DNA from: Bacteroides sp.
GTDB lineage: Bacteria > Bacteroidota > Bacteroidia > Bacteroidales > Bacteroidaceae
Direction: 5' to 3'
DNA length: 64,000 bases
Assembly: GCA_021202275.1 (NCBI GenBank)
Contig: JAJQDI010000010.1
Coordinates: 248,001-312,000 of the forward strand
In this document: positions 17,978-28,200 of the stretch, piece after piece
How the letters are laid out: each line of letters opens with the position of its first letter
Position numbering within the stretch: the stretch's first letter is position 1
The notes under the pieces: model-generated
Database searches by the model: none
The model's input: the letters and a program-made list of their open reading frames with translations, nothing else
What the model was told of the DNA's origin: nothing
Position numbers and translations under genes: made by a program

Positions 17978-20287
17978 TTATTCTGCCTTGATGCTCAATA
18001 CCGGATTTTCTCTGGCTATAGACCAGGTTTTGAATATCACTGCCAGATGGATCAGCAGGTTTACGATCAGTACCACCAATACATACAATGGAATGCTGAT
18101 AGGGATCTGATCCGCGAATTGTTCCAGCCACTTCTGCCCAATGAAATAGGAGCTGACGACTCCCAGCCCCACAGAAACAAGAGCAATCCGGAAAACATGG
18201 TAAGAGAACAGACTCAGGATATCCGTTTCGTGCGCGCCATTCACTTTACGAATAGCAATCTCCTTACTACGCCTGCGGATCTCATCATTGACATATCCGA
18301 ACAGTCCCATCAGAGAGATTAGAAGAATAGAGACCGAGGCAATTACAACCGAATCCCGGAAATGAAGTGCAGGAGCATACCCTCTCTCTATCTCTTCCTG
18401 ATACAAATGAAACTCCAGATCGTCCCTCGGAAATACTCGTTCGATCTCTTCATTTAAAGCTTGCAGACTTTCTTTATAAGGTGGTTTCAGATGTACATTA
18501 TAGACCCTCTGTTCATCGTAGTAATATTCCGAAGCCATCATAAAAGGAAGTATAGACCCATATGCACTGCTTGTCGGAAAATCCTTCAACACACCTACGA
18601 TTACACCCGCACGCTTTCCATATACATATATAGGTTGACCTACTGCAGATCCTTTCCATCCTCTTTGTCTGACAAACTCTTCATTGACCAGCATCTCTCC
18701 CGATACCTGTATATTGCGCCCTTCCGACAGTATCAATCCGGTTGTAGGCAAAAAGTCATAATCGACGATATTCCAGCATGCAGTAAACAGAAACTCGCCG
18801 TTATCTTCCGTAACCCTGTCGCCACTGTATCCGCCCAGAAGATCCATGGCAGAAATACTTACCTGCTCTACCATAGGCAAACTCTTCAATACGTTCTTAA
18901 GCATTTCCGGATGAGTGATCTGTTCATTCTCAACAAAAGCTACCGCTTCCGTATCATATCCTACATTGCGGTTTATGATATGTCGATATTGGACCCAGGT
19001 TACACACAGCAGTCCCAAAACAAAGGAAATACCAGCGAATTGTATGAACAGAAGCGGACGTTTCCAACTGTTTTTCCTTTCTGTATACCTCCGGAACACC
19101 TGGGTAACCGGCACCGAAGAAAAGATCTTTCCAGGCAATATACCAGAAAACAGGAACAGAAGCAACAGTGTACAAACAGGAACCCATAGAGTCTTCCAGG
19201 TAAATAGAGAGAGTAAGGAGGCACCTAAAATATCTTCTATGATCCCCCTGAATGTAACCACCAACAACACTGTACATATACAGGAAATAAAAAGTATCAG
19301 TATTGTTTCCCAGAGAAACATGAAGAAAATATCTCCCTGACTTGCTCCATTACACTTGTGTACTCCAATGGCTTTGGATCTTTTGTACAGAGAAGCGATG
19401 GCAATAAGTACATAATTCATCGCGGCAATAAAAAGTATGGAAAATGCCAGGACAAAAAGTATGGTATGCATCCTTCGCACCGATTCATTTTCCCGATGCA
19501 TATTTTTCAATGGTTTTACGGAATAGCGTATAGCATATTCATTTTGAGGATCGGTAGAAATATACTGACCGGCCACATGGTTCATCCGTGCTTCTAACTT
19601 CTCCGGATCCACACCTGGTCTGATCCGGAGATAACCGGAAAAAACAGATCCTCCCTGCCAACTCCAATGAAACATCTCATACTTTAAAGGAGTAGCAAGA
19701 GATATGATCACATCGGGACGTAATGTAGAATTTTCCGGGATCTCTTTATATACCCCTTTAATGGTGATAGGAAAAGTTTTATTATACAGAAGAACTTTAC
19801 CAACAGGTGAATCTTTACCCAGATAATCACGGGCATATTTTTCAGAAACAAAAGAGACATCCGGATGGGTAAGTTCACGCGGATCTCCCACCAATACATC
19901 TATCCCCAATGTATGAAAATAAGCAGTATCCGCAAATGTAGTCACAGGTTGTGTCCGCCGATCGTCATAAAACATATTCATGGGGCCCATACTTTTAAAT
20001 ACAGTACCACACTCTATCTCTTCCGGCAGCCCTTCCACAAATGCGCCAGTGGCAGGTCCATTCAGCCACGGATCATAGCGAGGCCCATCGCCACTTCTGT
20101 AAGTATGATTTTCTATTTTATAGATCTGCTCCACCCCTTTATAATGAGAATCAAAACTTATTTCAAAAGCGATCTGAGCAAATAAAAGTACCCCGACAAA
20201 AAGACCCAGTGTCAGAGAGACCGTTTTGATCACATGGGAGTCCCGTGCACGAAGTAATGTCAGAAAAGTATAGTATATTTGTCTCAT
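17978..20287 (-). CDS. ABC transporter permease, MacB/FtsX type (first of pair)
   Basis: 769 residues, a full-length paralogue of the permease at 14938 with the same two-half layout: transmembrane helix, periplasmic core, three helices, repeated. Landmarks are LGLFVGVLLFAQIAFEISFDSHYKG at the N-terminal helix, YVLIAIASLYKRSKAIGVHKCNGA in the first FtsX loop and EIRRRSKEIAIRKVNGAHETD in the second. It is the first gene of the operon. A sigma-54-type promoter lies 130 bp upstream and a perfect palindrome 190-226 bp upstream, and the divergent genes encode a sigma-54 activator and kinase. The transporter is therefore likely induced by that two-component pair. Substrate unknown; envelope stress or peptide resistance is a guess. 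Confidence 0.92.
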   Translation of the reverse strand: MRQIYYTFLTLLRARDSHVIKTVSLTLGLFVGVLLFAQIAFEISFDSHYKGVEQIYKIENHTYRSGDGPRYDPWLNGPATGAFVEGLPEEIECGTVFKSMGPMNMFYDDRRTQPVTTFADTAYFHTLGIDVLVGDPRELTHPDVSFVSEKYARDYLGKDSPVGKVLLYNKTFPITIKGVYKEIPENSTLRPDVIISLATPLKYEMFHWSWQGGSVFSGYLRIRPGVDPEKLEARMNHVAGQYISTDPQNEYAIRYSVKPLKNMHRENESVRRMHTILFVLAFSILFIAAMNYVLIAIASLYKRSKAIGVHKCNGASQGDIFFMFLWETILILFISCICTVLLVVTFRGIIEDILGASLLSLFTWKTLWVPVCTLLLLFLFSGILPGKIFSSVPVTQVFRRYTERKNSWKRPLLFIQFAGISFVLGLLCVTWVQYRHIINRNVGYDTEAVAFVENEQITHPEMLKNVLKSLPMVEQVSISAMDLLGGYSGDRVTEDNGEFLFTACWNIVDYDFLPTTGLILSEGRNIQVSGEMLVNEEFVRQRGWKGSAVGQPIYVYGKRAGVIVGVLKDFPTSSAYGSILPFMMASEYYYDEQRVYNVHLKPPYKESLQALNEEIERVFPRDDLEFHLYQEEIERGYAPALHFRDSVVIASVSILLISLMGLFGYVNDEIRRRSKEIAIRKVNGAHETDILSLFSYHVFRIALVSVGLGVVSSYFIGQKWLEQFADQIPISIPLYVLVVLIVNLLIHLAVIFKTWSIARENPVLSIKAE

Positions 20288-20416
20288 AATAAAATAGAAT
20301 GTAGTTTACGTGTTCGTCTGATAAAGAAAAGGGCATTTCCCAACGGCCTTCTCTATTCAGGCCTCATCAGCCTGTGTTGATTATTGTCTGTAATCATAAT
20401 TATCACCTGTACCCTT

Positions 20417-20431
20417 TCAGAAACCGTGCCA
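20417..20431 (-). promoter_or_regulatory. Candidate sigma-54 (-24/-12) promoter of the ABC operon
   Basis: On the minus strand TGGCAC (20426-20431), five bases, then CTGA (20417-20420). The -24 box is perfect and the spacing is exact for TGGCAC-N5-TTGC; the -12 box matches at two of four positions, lacking the final C. It faces the first permease gene. Confidence 0.55.
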
Positions 20432-20476
20432 AAATAATAAACTAACTGATTTTGAACAACTAATTATTTTAGAGAT

Positions 20477-20513
20477 ATGCATACATTGTCTAATTATTAG
20501 ACAATGTATGCAT
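20477..20513. promoter_or_regulatory. Perfect 37-bp palindrome, likely activator binding site
   Basis: Two 18-bp arms starting ATGCATACATTG, with a single central T, match without error. It lies 46-82 bp upstream of the candidate -24 box, the normal place for an NtrC-type enhancer, and 142 bp before the regulator's own promoter. A terminator is unlikely because no gene ends here. Confidence 0.6.
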
Positions 20514-20654
20514 AAAAAATAGACACTTTTCCCTTCTGTCAGTAAAAATATGTGGAAAAACGGCCTGTATACACAGATAAATATAATCTGCTGTTCCTAT
20601 ATGCAATGTTTTTAAAATTAAATTCAGGTTAGATCTGGATTCCGTCAAAAAACC

Positions 20655-20662
20655 TATCTTTG
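20655..20662 (+). promoter_or_regulatory. -7 element for the sigma-54 response regulator
   Basis: TATCTTTG, a full match to TAnnTTTG, 25 bp before the ATG at 20687. It implies transcription of the regulator by the housekeeping sigma factor. No clear -33 TTG is seen. Confidence 0.5.
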
Positions 20663-20686
20663 GGCTAGAAAACCCTGGCATGCCTT

Positions 20687-22018
20687 ATGAAAAAACAAAA
20701 GAACATCCTTATCGTCGATGATAACAAAGGGGTACTGACTGCCCTTCAACTATTGCTAAAGCCTCATTTCAATGAAATTACCATCCTTTCCAGTCCGGTC
20801 ACTCTTCCCTCCAGGCTACGGGAAACAAAACCGCATGTGGTATTACTGGATATGAACTTTACCGCCGGTATCAATACTGGCAATGAAGGTCTTTACTGGT
20901 TGCAGGAGATCCGACGGATTGCTCCGGAGCTTCCGGTTATTCTTTTTACAGCATACGCGGATATAGATCTCGCTGTACGGGGAATCAAAGAAGGGGCAAC
21001 AGATTTTATTGTGAAACCCTGGAAGAATCAACGGCTCATTGATACCTTATTGGAGGCTGTCTCTTCCCGGGGCACAAAGAAACAGCAGATATCTGTTCCT
21101 CACTCGGAAAATATGTACTGGGGCAGGAGTACCTCTATGCAATCATTGCGCACACTTATAGAAAAGGTAGCCATTACAGATGCCAATCTCCTGATCACCG
21201 GTGAGAATGGAACAGGAAAGGAGATGCTTGCCAGAGAAATCCACCGGTTGTCCGGAAGAAAAGATAAGGAATTAGTCTGTGTAGACATGGGAGCGCTGGC
21301 TGAAAGCCTGTTCGAAAGTGAGTTGTTCGGTCATGTAAAAGGTTCTTTTACGGACGCGCATGCCGACAGGACGGGAAAATTTGAGGCAGCTCATGAGAGT
21401 ACACTCTTTATGGATGAGATAGGGAATCTCCCCTATCATCTGCAATCCAAACTCCTGACCGCGATCCAACGCCGGAACGTGGTACGGGTCGGAAGTAACC
21501 ATCCCATCCCGGTAAACATCCGGTTGATCTGTGCAACCAACTGCGATCTGCAGGCTATGGTGGAAAAAGGAACATTCAGAGAAGACCTCCTCTATCGCAT
21601 CAATACCATACATGTGGAGATACCTCCACTGCGCGACCGCAAAGAAGACATTGTGCCTCTGGCAGAAAGATTCATTGAAAAATTCTGTAACCAATACAAC
21701 AGACCCATAGCTACGCTGGACCACGAAGCCCAGAGAAAGCTGACGGAACATGGGTGGTACGGAAACATCCGTGAACTGGAGCACGCGATCGAGAAAGCGA
21801 TCATCATCAGTGACTCATCCGTACTCTCTGCCCAACTGTTCCAACTCTCCCGGAAGACAGAAAACTCTGTTACCGGGATCCCGACTCTGGAAGATATGGA
21901 GAAACAGCTGATTTGGAAAGCACTCGACAGTTGCGGAGGAAACCTCTCTGCCGTAGCCGCGCAATTAGGGATTACCCGGCAGACCCTTTACAACAAAATG
22001 AAAAAATTTGGTTTATGA
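20687..22018 (+). CDS. Sigma-54-dependent response regulator, NtrC family
   Basis: 443 residues. Receiver domain 1-125 with acidic pocket DD near residue 10, phospho-acceptor D in VVLLDMNF (about 57), T/S in FTAY and K in VKPW. AAA+ domain about 145-375: Walker A GENGTGKE, the sigma-54 contact loop GSFTDA (a common Bacteroidetes variant of GAFTGA) and Walker B TLFMDEIG. A Fis-type helix-turn-helix closes the protein (AVAAQLGITRQTLYNKM). It activates RNA polymerase-sigma-54 after phosphorylation by the kinase encoded next, whose ATG overlaps its stop (ATGA). The divergent ABC operon with its palindrome is the likely target. Confidence 0.95.
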   Translation: MKKQKNILIVDDNKGVLTALQLLLKPHFNEITILSSPVTLPSRLRETKPHVVLLDMNFTAGINTGNEGLYWLQEIRRIAPELPVILFTAYADIDLAVRGIKEGATDFIVKPWKNQRLIDTLLEAVSSRGTKKQQISVPHSENMYWGRSTSMQSLRTLIEKVAITDANLLITGENGTGKEMLAREIHRLSGRKDKELVCVDMGALAESLFESELFGHVKGSFTDAHADRTGKFEAAHESTLFMDEIGNLPYHLQSKLLTAIQRRNVVRVGSNHPIPVNIRLICATNCDLQAMVEKGTFREDLLYRINTIHVEIPPLRDRKEDIVPLAERFIEKFCNQYNRPIATLDHEAQRKLTEHGWYGNIRELEHAIEKAIIISDSSVLSAQLFQLSRKTENSVTGIPTLEDMEKQLIWKALDSCGGNLSAVAAQLGITRQTLYNKMKKFGL

Positions 22019-23328
22019 ACTATCTGTGGGAATACCTGGTACAGAAATACTGGTTCCGGCTCTTCCTGTTGCTGACAGCAAGTTGGTGCACGATCGGGTT
22101 TTATCTCCACGATCATATTCTGTGGTCCATTTTTTCCACGGGAGTTCTGGTATTCAGCATCTATCTGCAACGAAAATATTACCTGCGACACATGGAAAAG
22201 ATCCTTTTCCTGTTGCAAGCCATAGAAAACGGTGACAATTCGTCCCATTTCCCGAAAAAAAAGGTCAACCGGGAAGACCAACTGATCAATCAGGCTATCA
22301 ACAGGGTGGGCCATATACTCTACCAGGTGAAAGCCGAAACAGCCCAACAGGAAAAATACTACGAGACGATACTGAATGTGGTGAGCATAGGCATTCTGGT
22401 ATTAAATGAGAAAGGAGCTGTCTATCAGAAAAACGATGAGATACTGCGTCTGTTAGGAATGGAAGTACTGACACATCTCCGGCAACTGGAACCCATCAGT
22501 AACGAATTGATGGAAAAACTGATGGCATGCAAGGGAGGAGATAAATTCCAGATCACCCTGCATAACGAAAGAGGCACACTCTATCTATCGATCCGTGTAT
22601 CAGAGGTCCGGATACACAAGGAGGAGCTGCGTATCCTGGCGATGAATGATATCAATAGCGAACTGAATGAGAAAGAGATAGACTCCTGGATACGACTGAC
22701 CCGCGTACTGACCCATGAGATCATGAATTCCGTAACACCCATTACCTCCCTGAGTGAGACACTAATAAACAGAGCAGATACTGAAAATGAAGAGATCCGG
22801 CAAGGACTGCAGACCATCAGCAGTACGGGAAAAGGATTGCTCACTTTTGTAGACTCCTACCGTAAATTTACCCGCATCCCTACTCCACAACCCTCTCTGT
22901 TCTATGTAAAAGGATTTGCGGAACGAATGACCGAACTGGCACGTCATCAGGAACCGTGCAGTCATATTACCATCCAAACACACGTCATGCCATCCGATCT
23001 GCTTCTGTACGCAGATGAAAATCTGATTGCACAAGTTGTCATTAACATCTTAAAAAATGCCATACAGGCTATTGGCACACAGCCTGGCGGAATGATTGTC
23101 TTCCATGCGTACAGCAACGAACAGGAGGAGGTGATCCTGGAGATAACCAACAACGGACCACCCATCCCGGAAGAGATCGCTAATCATATCTTTGTCCCTT
23201 TCTTCACCACCAAAGAAGGTGGGAGCGGTATTGGTTTGAGTGTATCCCGACAGATTATGCTATTATCAGGCGGAAGTATGGAACTTTATAGTGGCAAAGA
23301 AACGAAGTTCGTATTGAAATTTAAATAG
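22015..23328 (+). CDS. Sensor histidine kinase paired with the NtrC-type regulator
   Basis: 437 residues from ATG 22015, which overlaps the regulator's TGA; the open frame upstream of this is read-through of the regulator's other frame. Two transmembrane helices near residues 13-48 are joined by a loop of only a few residues, so there is almost no periplasmic sensor. A PAS-like region (about 120-215) follows, then the His box LTHEIMNSVTPI and the ATPase domain with N box NILKNAIQA, EITNNGPPIPEE and GGSGIGLSVSRQI. This layout suits intramembrane sensing, common in kinases that detect envelope damage or antimicrobials. It ends in TAG, with TAA four codons later. Confidence 0.94.
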   Translation: MNYLWEYLVQKYWFRLFLLLTASWCTIGFYLHDHILWSIFSTGVLVFSIYLQRKYYLRHMEKILFLLQAIENGDNSSHFPKKKVNREDQLINQAINRVGHILYQVKAETAQQEKYYETILNVVSIGILVLNEKGAVYQKNDEILRLLGMEVLTHLRQLEPISNELMEKLMACKGGDKFQITLHNERGTLYLSIRVSEVRIHKEELRILAMNDINSELNEKEIDSWIRLTRVLTHEIMNSVTPITSLSETLINRADTENEEIRQGLQTISSTGKGLLTFVDSYRKFTRIPTPQPSLFYVKGFAERMTELARHQEPCSHITIQTHVMPSDLLLYADENLIAQVVINILKNAIQAIGTQPGGMIVFHAYSNEQEEVILEITNNGPPIPEEIANHIFVPFFTTKEGGSGIGLSVSRQIMLLSGGSMELYSGKETKFVLKFK

Positions 23329-23578
23329 AACCCTACGATATAAAGATTTCATCGTAGCTATAAAAAATGTTGTAATCTCCACTGCAAATGTAGAAGTAGA
23401 GAACGTACAAAGGTCTGGATTTACAGATTGAACAGTAAATAGCATTCAATAAAAATTAATCCAGGTTAAATTGAAACGAAAAGACTATTCTTTTTGTTAT
23501 AAAAATTGTGTATCTTCGCACAATCAAAAACAGAAGAGACTGTTATTTTTTATCCACCATATATTCAGAATCATACAT

Positions 23579-25030
23579 ATGCCATTCTCAACAGAAAATA
23601 TTCTACTCATAGGTTCCATTATTCTCTTTATCAGTATCGTGGCCGGCAAAACAGGTTATCGTTTCGGAGTGCCTGCCCTGTTGCTGTTCCTGTTTGTCGG
23701 AATGTTTTTCGGCAGCGACGGTCTGGGACTGCAATTCAACAATGTGAAAGAGGCACAATCCATTGGTATGGTTGCTCTGAGTGTCATTCTCTACTCCGGT
23801 GGTATGGATACCAAATTTTCGGAAATACGTCCTGTACTGGTTCCGGGTATTGTACTTTCTACCTTAGGGGTATTTCTCACCGCACTGCTGACCGGGATCT
23901 TTATCTGGTTCCTTTCCGGCATGAGTTGGGCACATCTCTATCTGCCATTTATTACTTCGCTCTTACTGGCCTCTACCATGTCTTCTACGGATTCGGCCTC
24001 TGTATTCGCCATCCTGCGGTCACAGAAAATGAATCTCAAACACAATATGCGTCCCATGCTGGAGTTGGAAAGTGGTAGTAACGACCCGATGGCGTATATG
24101 CTTACGATCGTACTTATCCAGTTTATCCAGTCAACGGGAATGGGTGTCGGAGAGATCCTGGGCTCCTTCGCCATACAATTTATCATCGGAGGTATCTGCG
24201 GATTTCTGATCGGTAAATTTACAGTATTTATGATCAACCGGTTGAATATAGACAATCAGGCCTACTATCCGATCCTCCTGCTGGCGTTTGTATTTTTCAC
24301 CTTTTCCATTACAGACCGGTTGCACGGAAACGGCTACCTGGCTGTATATCTGGCCGGGATCATGGTTGGTAACAGCAAACTTGTCAACCGAAAAGAAATT
24401 ACCACATTTATGGACGGACTTTCCTGGCTGTTCCAGATCATGATGTTCCTTTCCCTGGGGTTGCTGGTCAACCCGCACGAATTGCTGGATGTGGCGCTGG
24501 TAGCTACTCTGATAGGTCTGTTTATGATCTTCATCGGAAGACCGGTCAGCGTATTCCTCTGCCTGCTTCCTTTCCGAAAGATAAATCTGCGTTCCAAAAT
24601 ATTTGTCTCCTGGGTAGGTCTGCGCGGGGCTGTTCCCATTATTTTTACAACCTATCCTGTTGTAAAAGAGGTAGAGGGTTCCAACCTGATATTCAATATC
24701 GTATTTTTCATTACGATCCTGTCACTAGTGATCCAGGGTACTACCGTATCCGGTATGGCGCGCCTGCTGAACCTGTCTACTCCGCTCGAGAAAACAGGCA
24801 ATGAATTCGGTGTAGAGCTGCCGGAAGAGATAGACAGTGACTTGTCTGATATGACCGTTACTCCGGAAATGATCGAGAAAGGGAATACCCTGAAAGATAT
24901 GAGCCTTCCCAAAGGTACACTGGTGATGATCGTGAAACGTGAAACTGAATTCCTGATCCCCAACGGTTCTCTGGAACTCCGCGTCGGAGACAAACTACTG
25001 TTGATCTCTGAAAAAAGCAAAGAAGAATAA
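23579..25030 (+). CDS. Potassium/proton antiporter, CPA1 family (NhaP2/CvrA-like)
   Basis: 483 residues from ATG 23579; the open frame starts at 23471, but its first 36 codons cover a probable promoter (TATCTTCG at 23511) and are discarded. About 12 transmembrane helices with SLLLASTMSSTDSASVFAIL and LELESGSNDPMAYMLTIVL, the CPA1 core that holds the ion-binding Asp pair. GLRGAVPIIFTTYPV is the conserved helix near the C-end. A cytoplasmic TrkA-C-like (RCK) domain occupies about 400-483, fitting the NhaP2/CvrA group that exports K+ (or Na+) in exchange for protons. It stands alone. Confidence 0.92.
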   Translation: MPFSTENILLIGSIILFISIVAGKTGYRFGVPALLLFLFVGMFFGSDGLGLQFNNVKEAQSIGMVALSVILYSGGMDTKFSEIRPVLVPGIVLSTLGVFLTALLTGIFIWFLSGMSWAHLYLPFITSLLLASTMSSTDSASVFAILRSQKMNLKHNMRPMLELESGSNDPMAYMLTIVLIQFIQSTGMGVGEILGSFAIQFIIGGICGFLIGKFTVFMINRLNIDNQAYYPILLLAFVFFTFSITDRLHGNGYLAVYLAGIMVGNSKLVNRKEITTFMDGLSWLFQIMMFLSLGLLVNPHELLDVALVATLIGLFMIFIGRPVSVFLCLLPFRKINLRSKIFVSWVGLRGAVPIIFTTYPVVKEVEGSNLIFNIVFFITILSLVIQGTTVSGMARLLNLSTPLEKTGNEFGVELPEEIDSDLSDMTVTPEMIEKGNTLKDMSLPKGTLVMIVKRETEFLIPNGSLELRVGDKLLLISEKSKEE

Positions 25031-25208
25031 GGATCTCAACTTTTTTCTTTGTTGCTGTCAGAGTAAAGCCCCCTGAAAGATCCGGCACGATAATCTGTTT
25101 ACTTTATCGGATAGATCTCTGTGTCACGGATCATACCAGATCACGCGGTTACAATAAAAATCCGGTTCTTTTTGTATACGGAGGTTCGGTATGTTATCCC
25201 GGAAATCG

Positions 25209-25216
25209 TATCTTTG
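25209..25216 (+). promoter_or_regulatory. -7 element for addAB
   Basis: TATCTTTG lies 26 bp before the ATG at 25242, which rules out a start at the upstream ATG 25191. A weak TTCG lies about 20 bp further up. Confidence 0.5.
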
Positions 25217-25241
25217 CCTGCAAGAAACACACTTTGCTTGC

Positions 25242-28200
25242 ATGGAACTTACAGTATACAAAGCTTCGGCCGGCTCAGGTAAGACCTTTACCCTGACCGT
25301 GGAGTATATCAAACTCCTGATCCGGAATCCCAAAGCATACCAACATATACTTGCTGTCACCTTCACCAACAAGGCTACGGAAGAGATGAAAAGCCGTATC
25401 CTGAGCCAGTTGTATGGAATATGGACAGGAGATCCGGCTTCCGGTTCCTATCTCTCACAGGTCAGAGCCGGGACATCGTGGACAGATGAATATATAAAAG
25501 AGCAGTCCCGACAGGCACTCCTGAATATGTTGCACGATTACGATCACTTCCGGGTAGAGACCATAGACTCTTTCTTTCAATCTGTCATGCGCAATCTTGC
25601 GCGGGAACTGGAATTAAGTCCCAACCTCCATATAGAACTGAACAATGTAGAGGTTCTCAATGAAGCGGTAAATCGTATGCTCGAAAAGCTCACCTTCTCT
25701 TCTCCGGTATTGGGATGGTTGCTGGACTATATCCAGGAACAGATCGATGCCGACAGACACTGGAACATATCGGAAGAGATCAAGCAATTCGGACGTAACA
25801 TCCTGAACGAGGAATATCTGGAAAGAGGAGAAGAACTGCGCAGGAAACTAAAAGTCTCCGGAACCATTCCCATGTATCGCAAAGCGTTGAAAGAGATGCA
25901 GGAGAGTGCGTTAGATCAGATGAGAGAATATAGCCGGAGTTTCACAACGATACTGGCTGAACATTCCCTGACCGGAAATGACCTGAAAAACGGTTCGCGA
26001 GGCATAGGCAGCTATTTCCGTAAATTGTCGGAAGGAGATCTGAAAGAAAAAATAAGGAATACTACTGTAGAAAAGTGCCTGACCGATGAGACCCAGTGGG
26101 CAACCAAAACCTCAGCCCATTACGAACAAATCCTCGCCCTGGCACGTTCACAACTGATGCCTCTTCTGGAGGAAGCGGAGACACACCGCAGGCAGAACAA
26201 CATGATCGTCAACAGTTGCGCCCTCTCTCTCAAGCATCTCAACAAGTTGCAATTGCTGGCACATATCGACGAAGAGTTGCGGCTACTGAACCGGGAGAAC
26301 AATCGTTTTCTGCTGTCCGATACCACAGCTTTGTTGCACAAGCTGATCGGAGAAGGAGATTCCTCTTTTGTATTTGAAAAGACCGGGTCTGCTTTGCGAC
26401 ATATTATGATAGATGAATTCCAGGATACCAGCCGCATGCAGTGGAGCAATTTCCGTCTGTTGCTGCTGGAAGGTCTCTCGCAAGGATCGCGAAGCCTGAT
26501 CGTAGGTGATATCAAACAATCCATTTACCGCTGGCGAAACGGCGACTGGGGCATTCTCAACTCACTCACTGGCGATAATCCCGCTTTCCCCTACCAGATA
26601 CGGATAAAGACCCTGCAACAGAATTATCGCAGCGAAGCACGTATCATTCAATTCAATAATTCCATTTTCAACGCGGGAGTTGAATTTCTCAATCAGCTTC
26701 ACCGCAATCACCTGGGAAAAAACTGTGAAGAACTTACGAATGCGTATGCCGATGTAGTGCAGAAACCTGTAAAAGAGACAGAAAAGGGATATATAAAGGT
26801 CTCTTTCGTGCAACCGGACGAAGAGAGGAACTATACGCAGGAGACACTCCGGCAGTTGGGCGAAGAGGTACAAAGATTGATCGCAAAAGGAGTTGCAGAG
26901 AAAGACATAGCCATCCTGGTACGGAAAAACAAAAACATACCTTACATTGCCGATTATTTCTACAAAAACTTCGGTTACAAAGTGGTATCGGACGAAGCAT
27001 TCCGGCTGGATGCTTCACCGGCAGTCTGTATGCTGATAGATGCGTTGCGCTATCTATCAGATCCGGAAAACAAACTTGTACTCAGCCAGTTGATCCTCAA
27101 TTACCAACGCACGATCAAAAAGGCAGATACAACTTTACATGAACTTCTTTTTCAATGTGATACCAATATGCTCCCTGCCGGCTTTAGTGAAAAAGCCGAC
27201 CGGATACGCATGCTTCCCATTTACGAAATGCTGGAAGAACTGTATCTGATCTTCCATATGGAGAGGATGGAAGGACAGGACGCTTACTTGTTTACCTTCT
27301 TCGACCACGTCATCCAGTATGTACAAAAGCATTTCTCCGGTACCGACACGTTCATCAAGCATTGGGAAGAGAAGCTCCGGGGCCAGACCATACCCGGCGA
27401 CAGCATAGAAGGGATACGCATACTCTCCATCCACAAATCCAAGGGGTTGGAATTCCATACCGTGCTTCTCCCTTTCTGCGACTGGAAACTTGAGAATGAG
27501 ACCAACAACCAACTGGTATGGTGTGCCCCGCAGGAGTCTCCTTACAATCAATTGGATCTGATACCTATCAACTATTCGTCTTCCATGGCAGAATCCATAT
27601 ACCACCCGGAATATCGGAAAGAGCGTCTGCAACTGTGGGTCGACAACCTGAATCTTCTCTATGTAGCCTTCACGCGCGCGGAAAAGAATCTGATCGTATG
27701 GGCACGAAAAGAGCAACGGAATACGGTTTCGGAGTTGCTGGCAAACGCACTGATGCAAGTGTCCGCGGCAGATAAAAAAGAATGGAATATAGAAAATCCC
27801 TACGAAGAAGGAGAAGTATGCCTTTCCGAAGCCAAACCGGAAAAATTCACAACCAATAAGTTCACTCAGCAAGCAAACGCGTTGTCCTCACGGATGCACT
27901 CCAATAGACCGAACATCCGTTTCCGCCAGTCAAACCGATCTGCCGATTTTATATCCGACAAGCCGGCCCCCCATCCGTTCTTAGACAGGAAACGGATCCT
28001 TCACACCCTGCTCTGTTCCATCCATACCCTTCAGGAAGCAGATCCCGCCATCCGGCAGATGGAAGAAGAAGGTATTCTGGGAAACGAACATCCGGTAGAA
28101 GAGATCCGGGATCTGCTACACAGATCACTCACCCTGCCCGAGGCTAAGGAGTGGTATACAAAGGAGTGGAAATTATTCAACGAGTGTACCATCCTCTACA

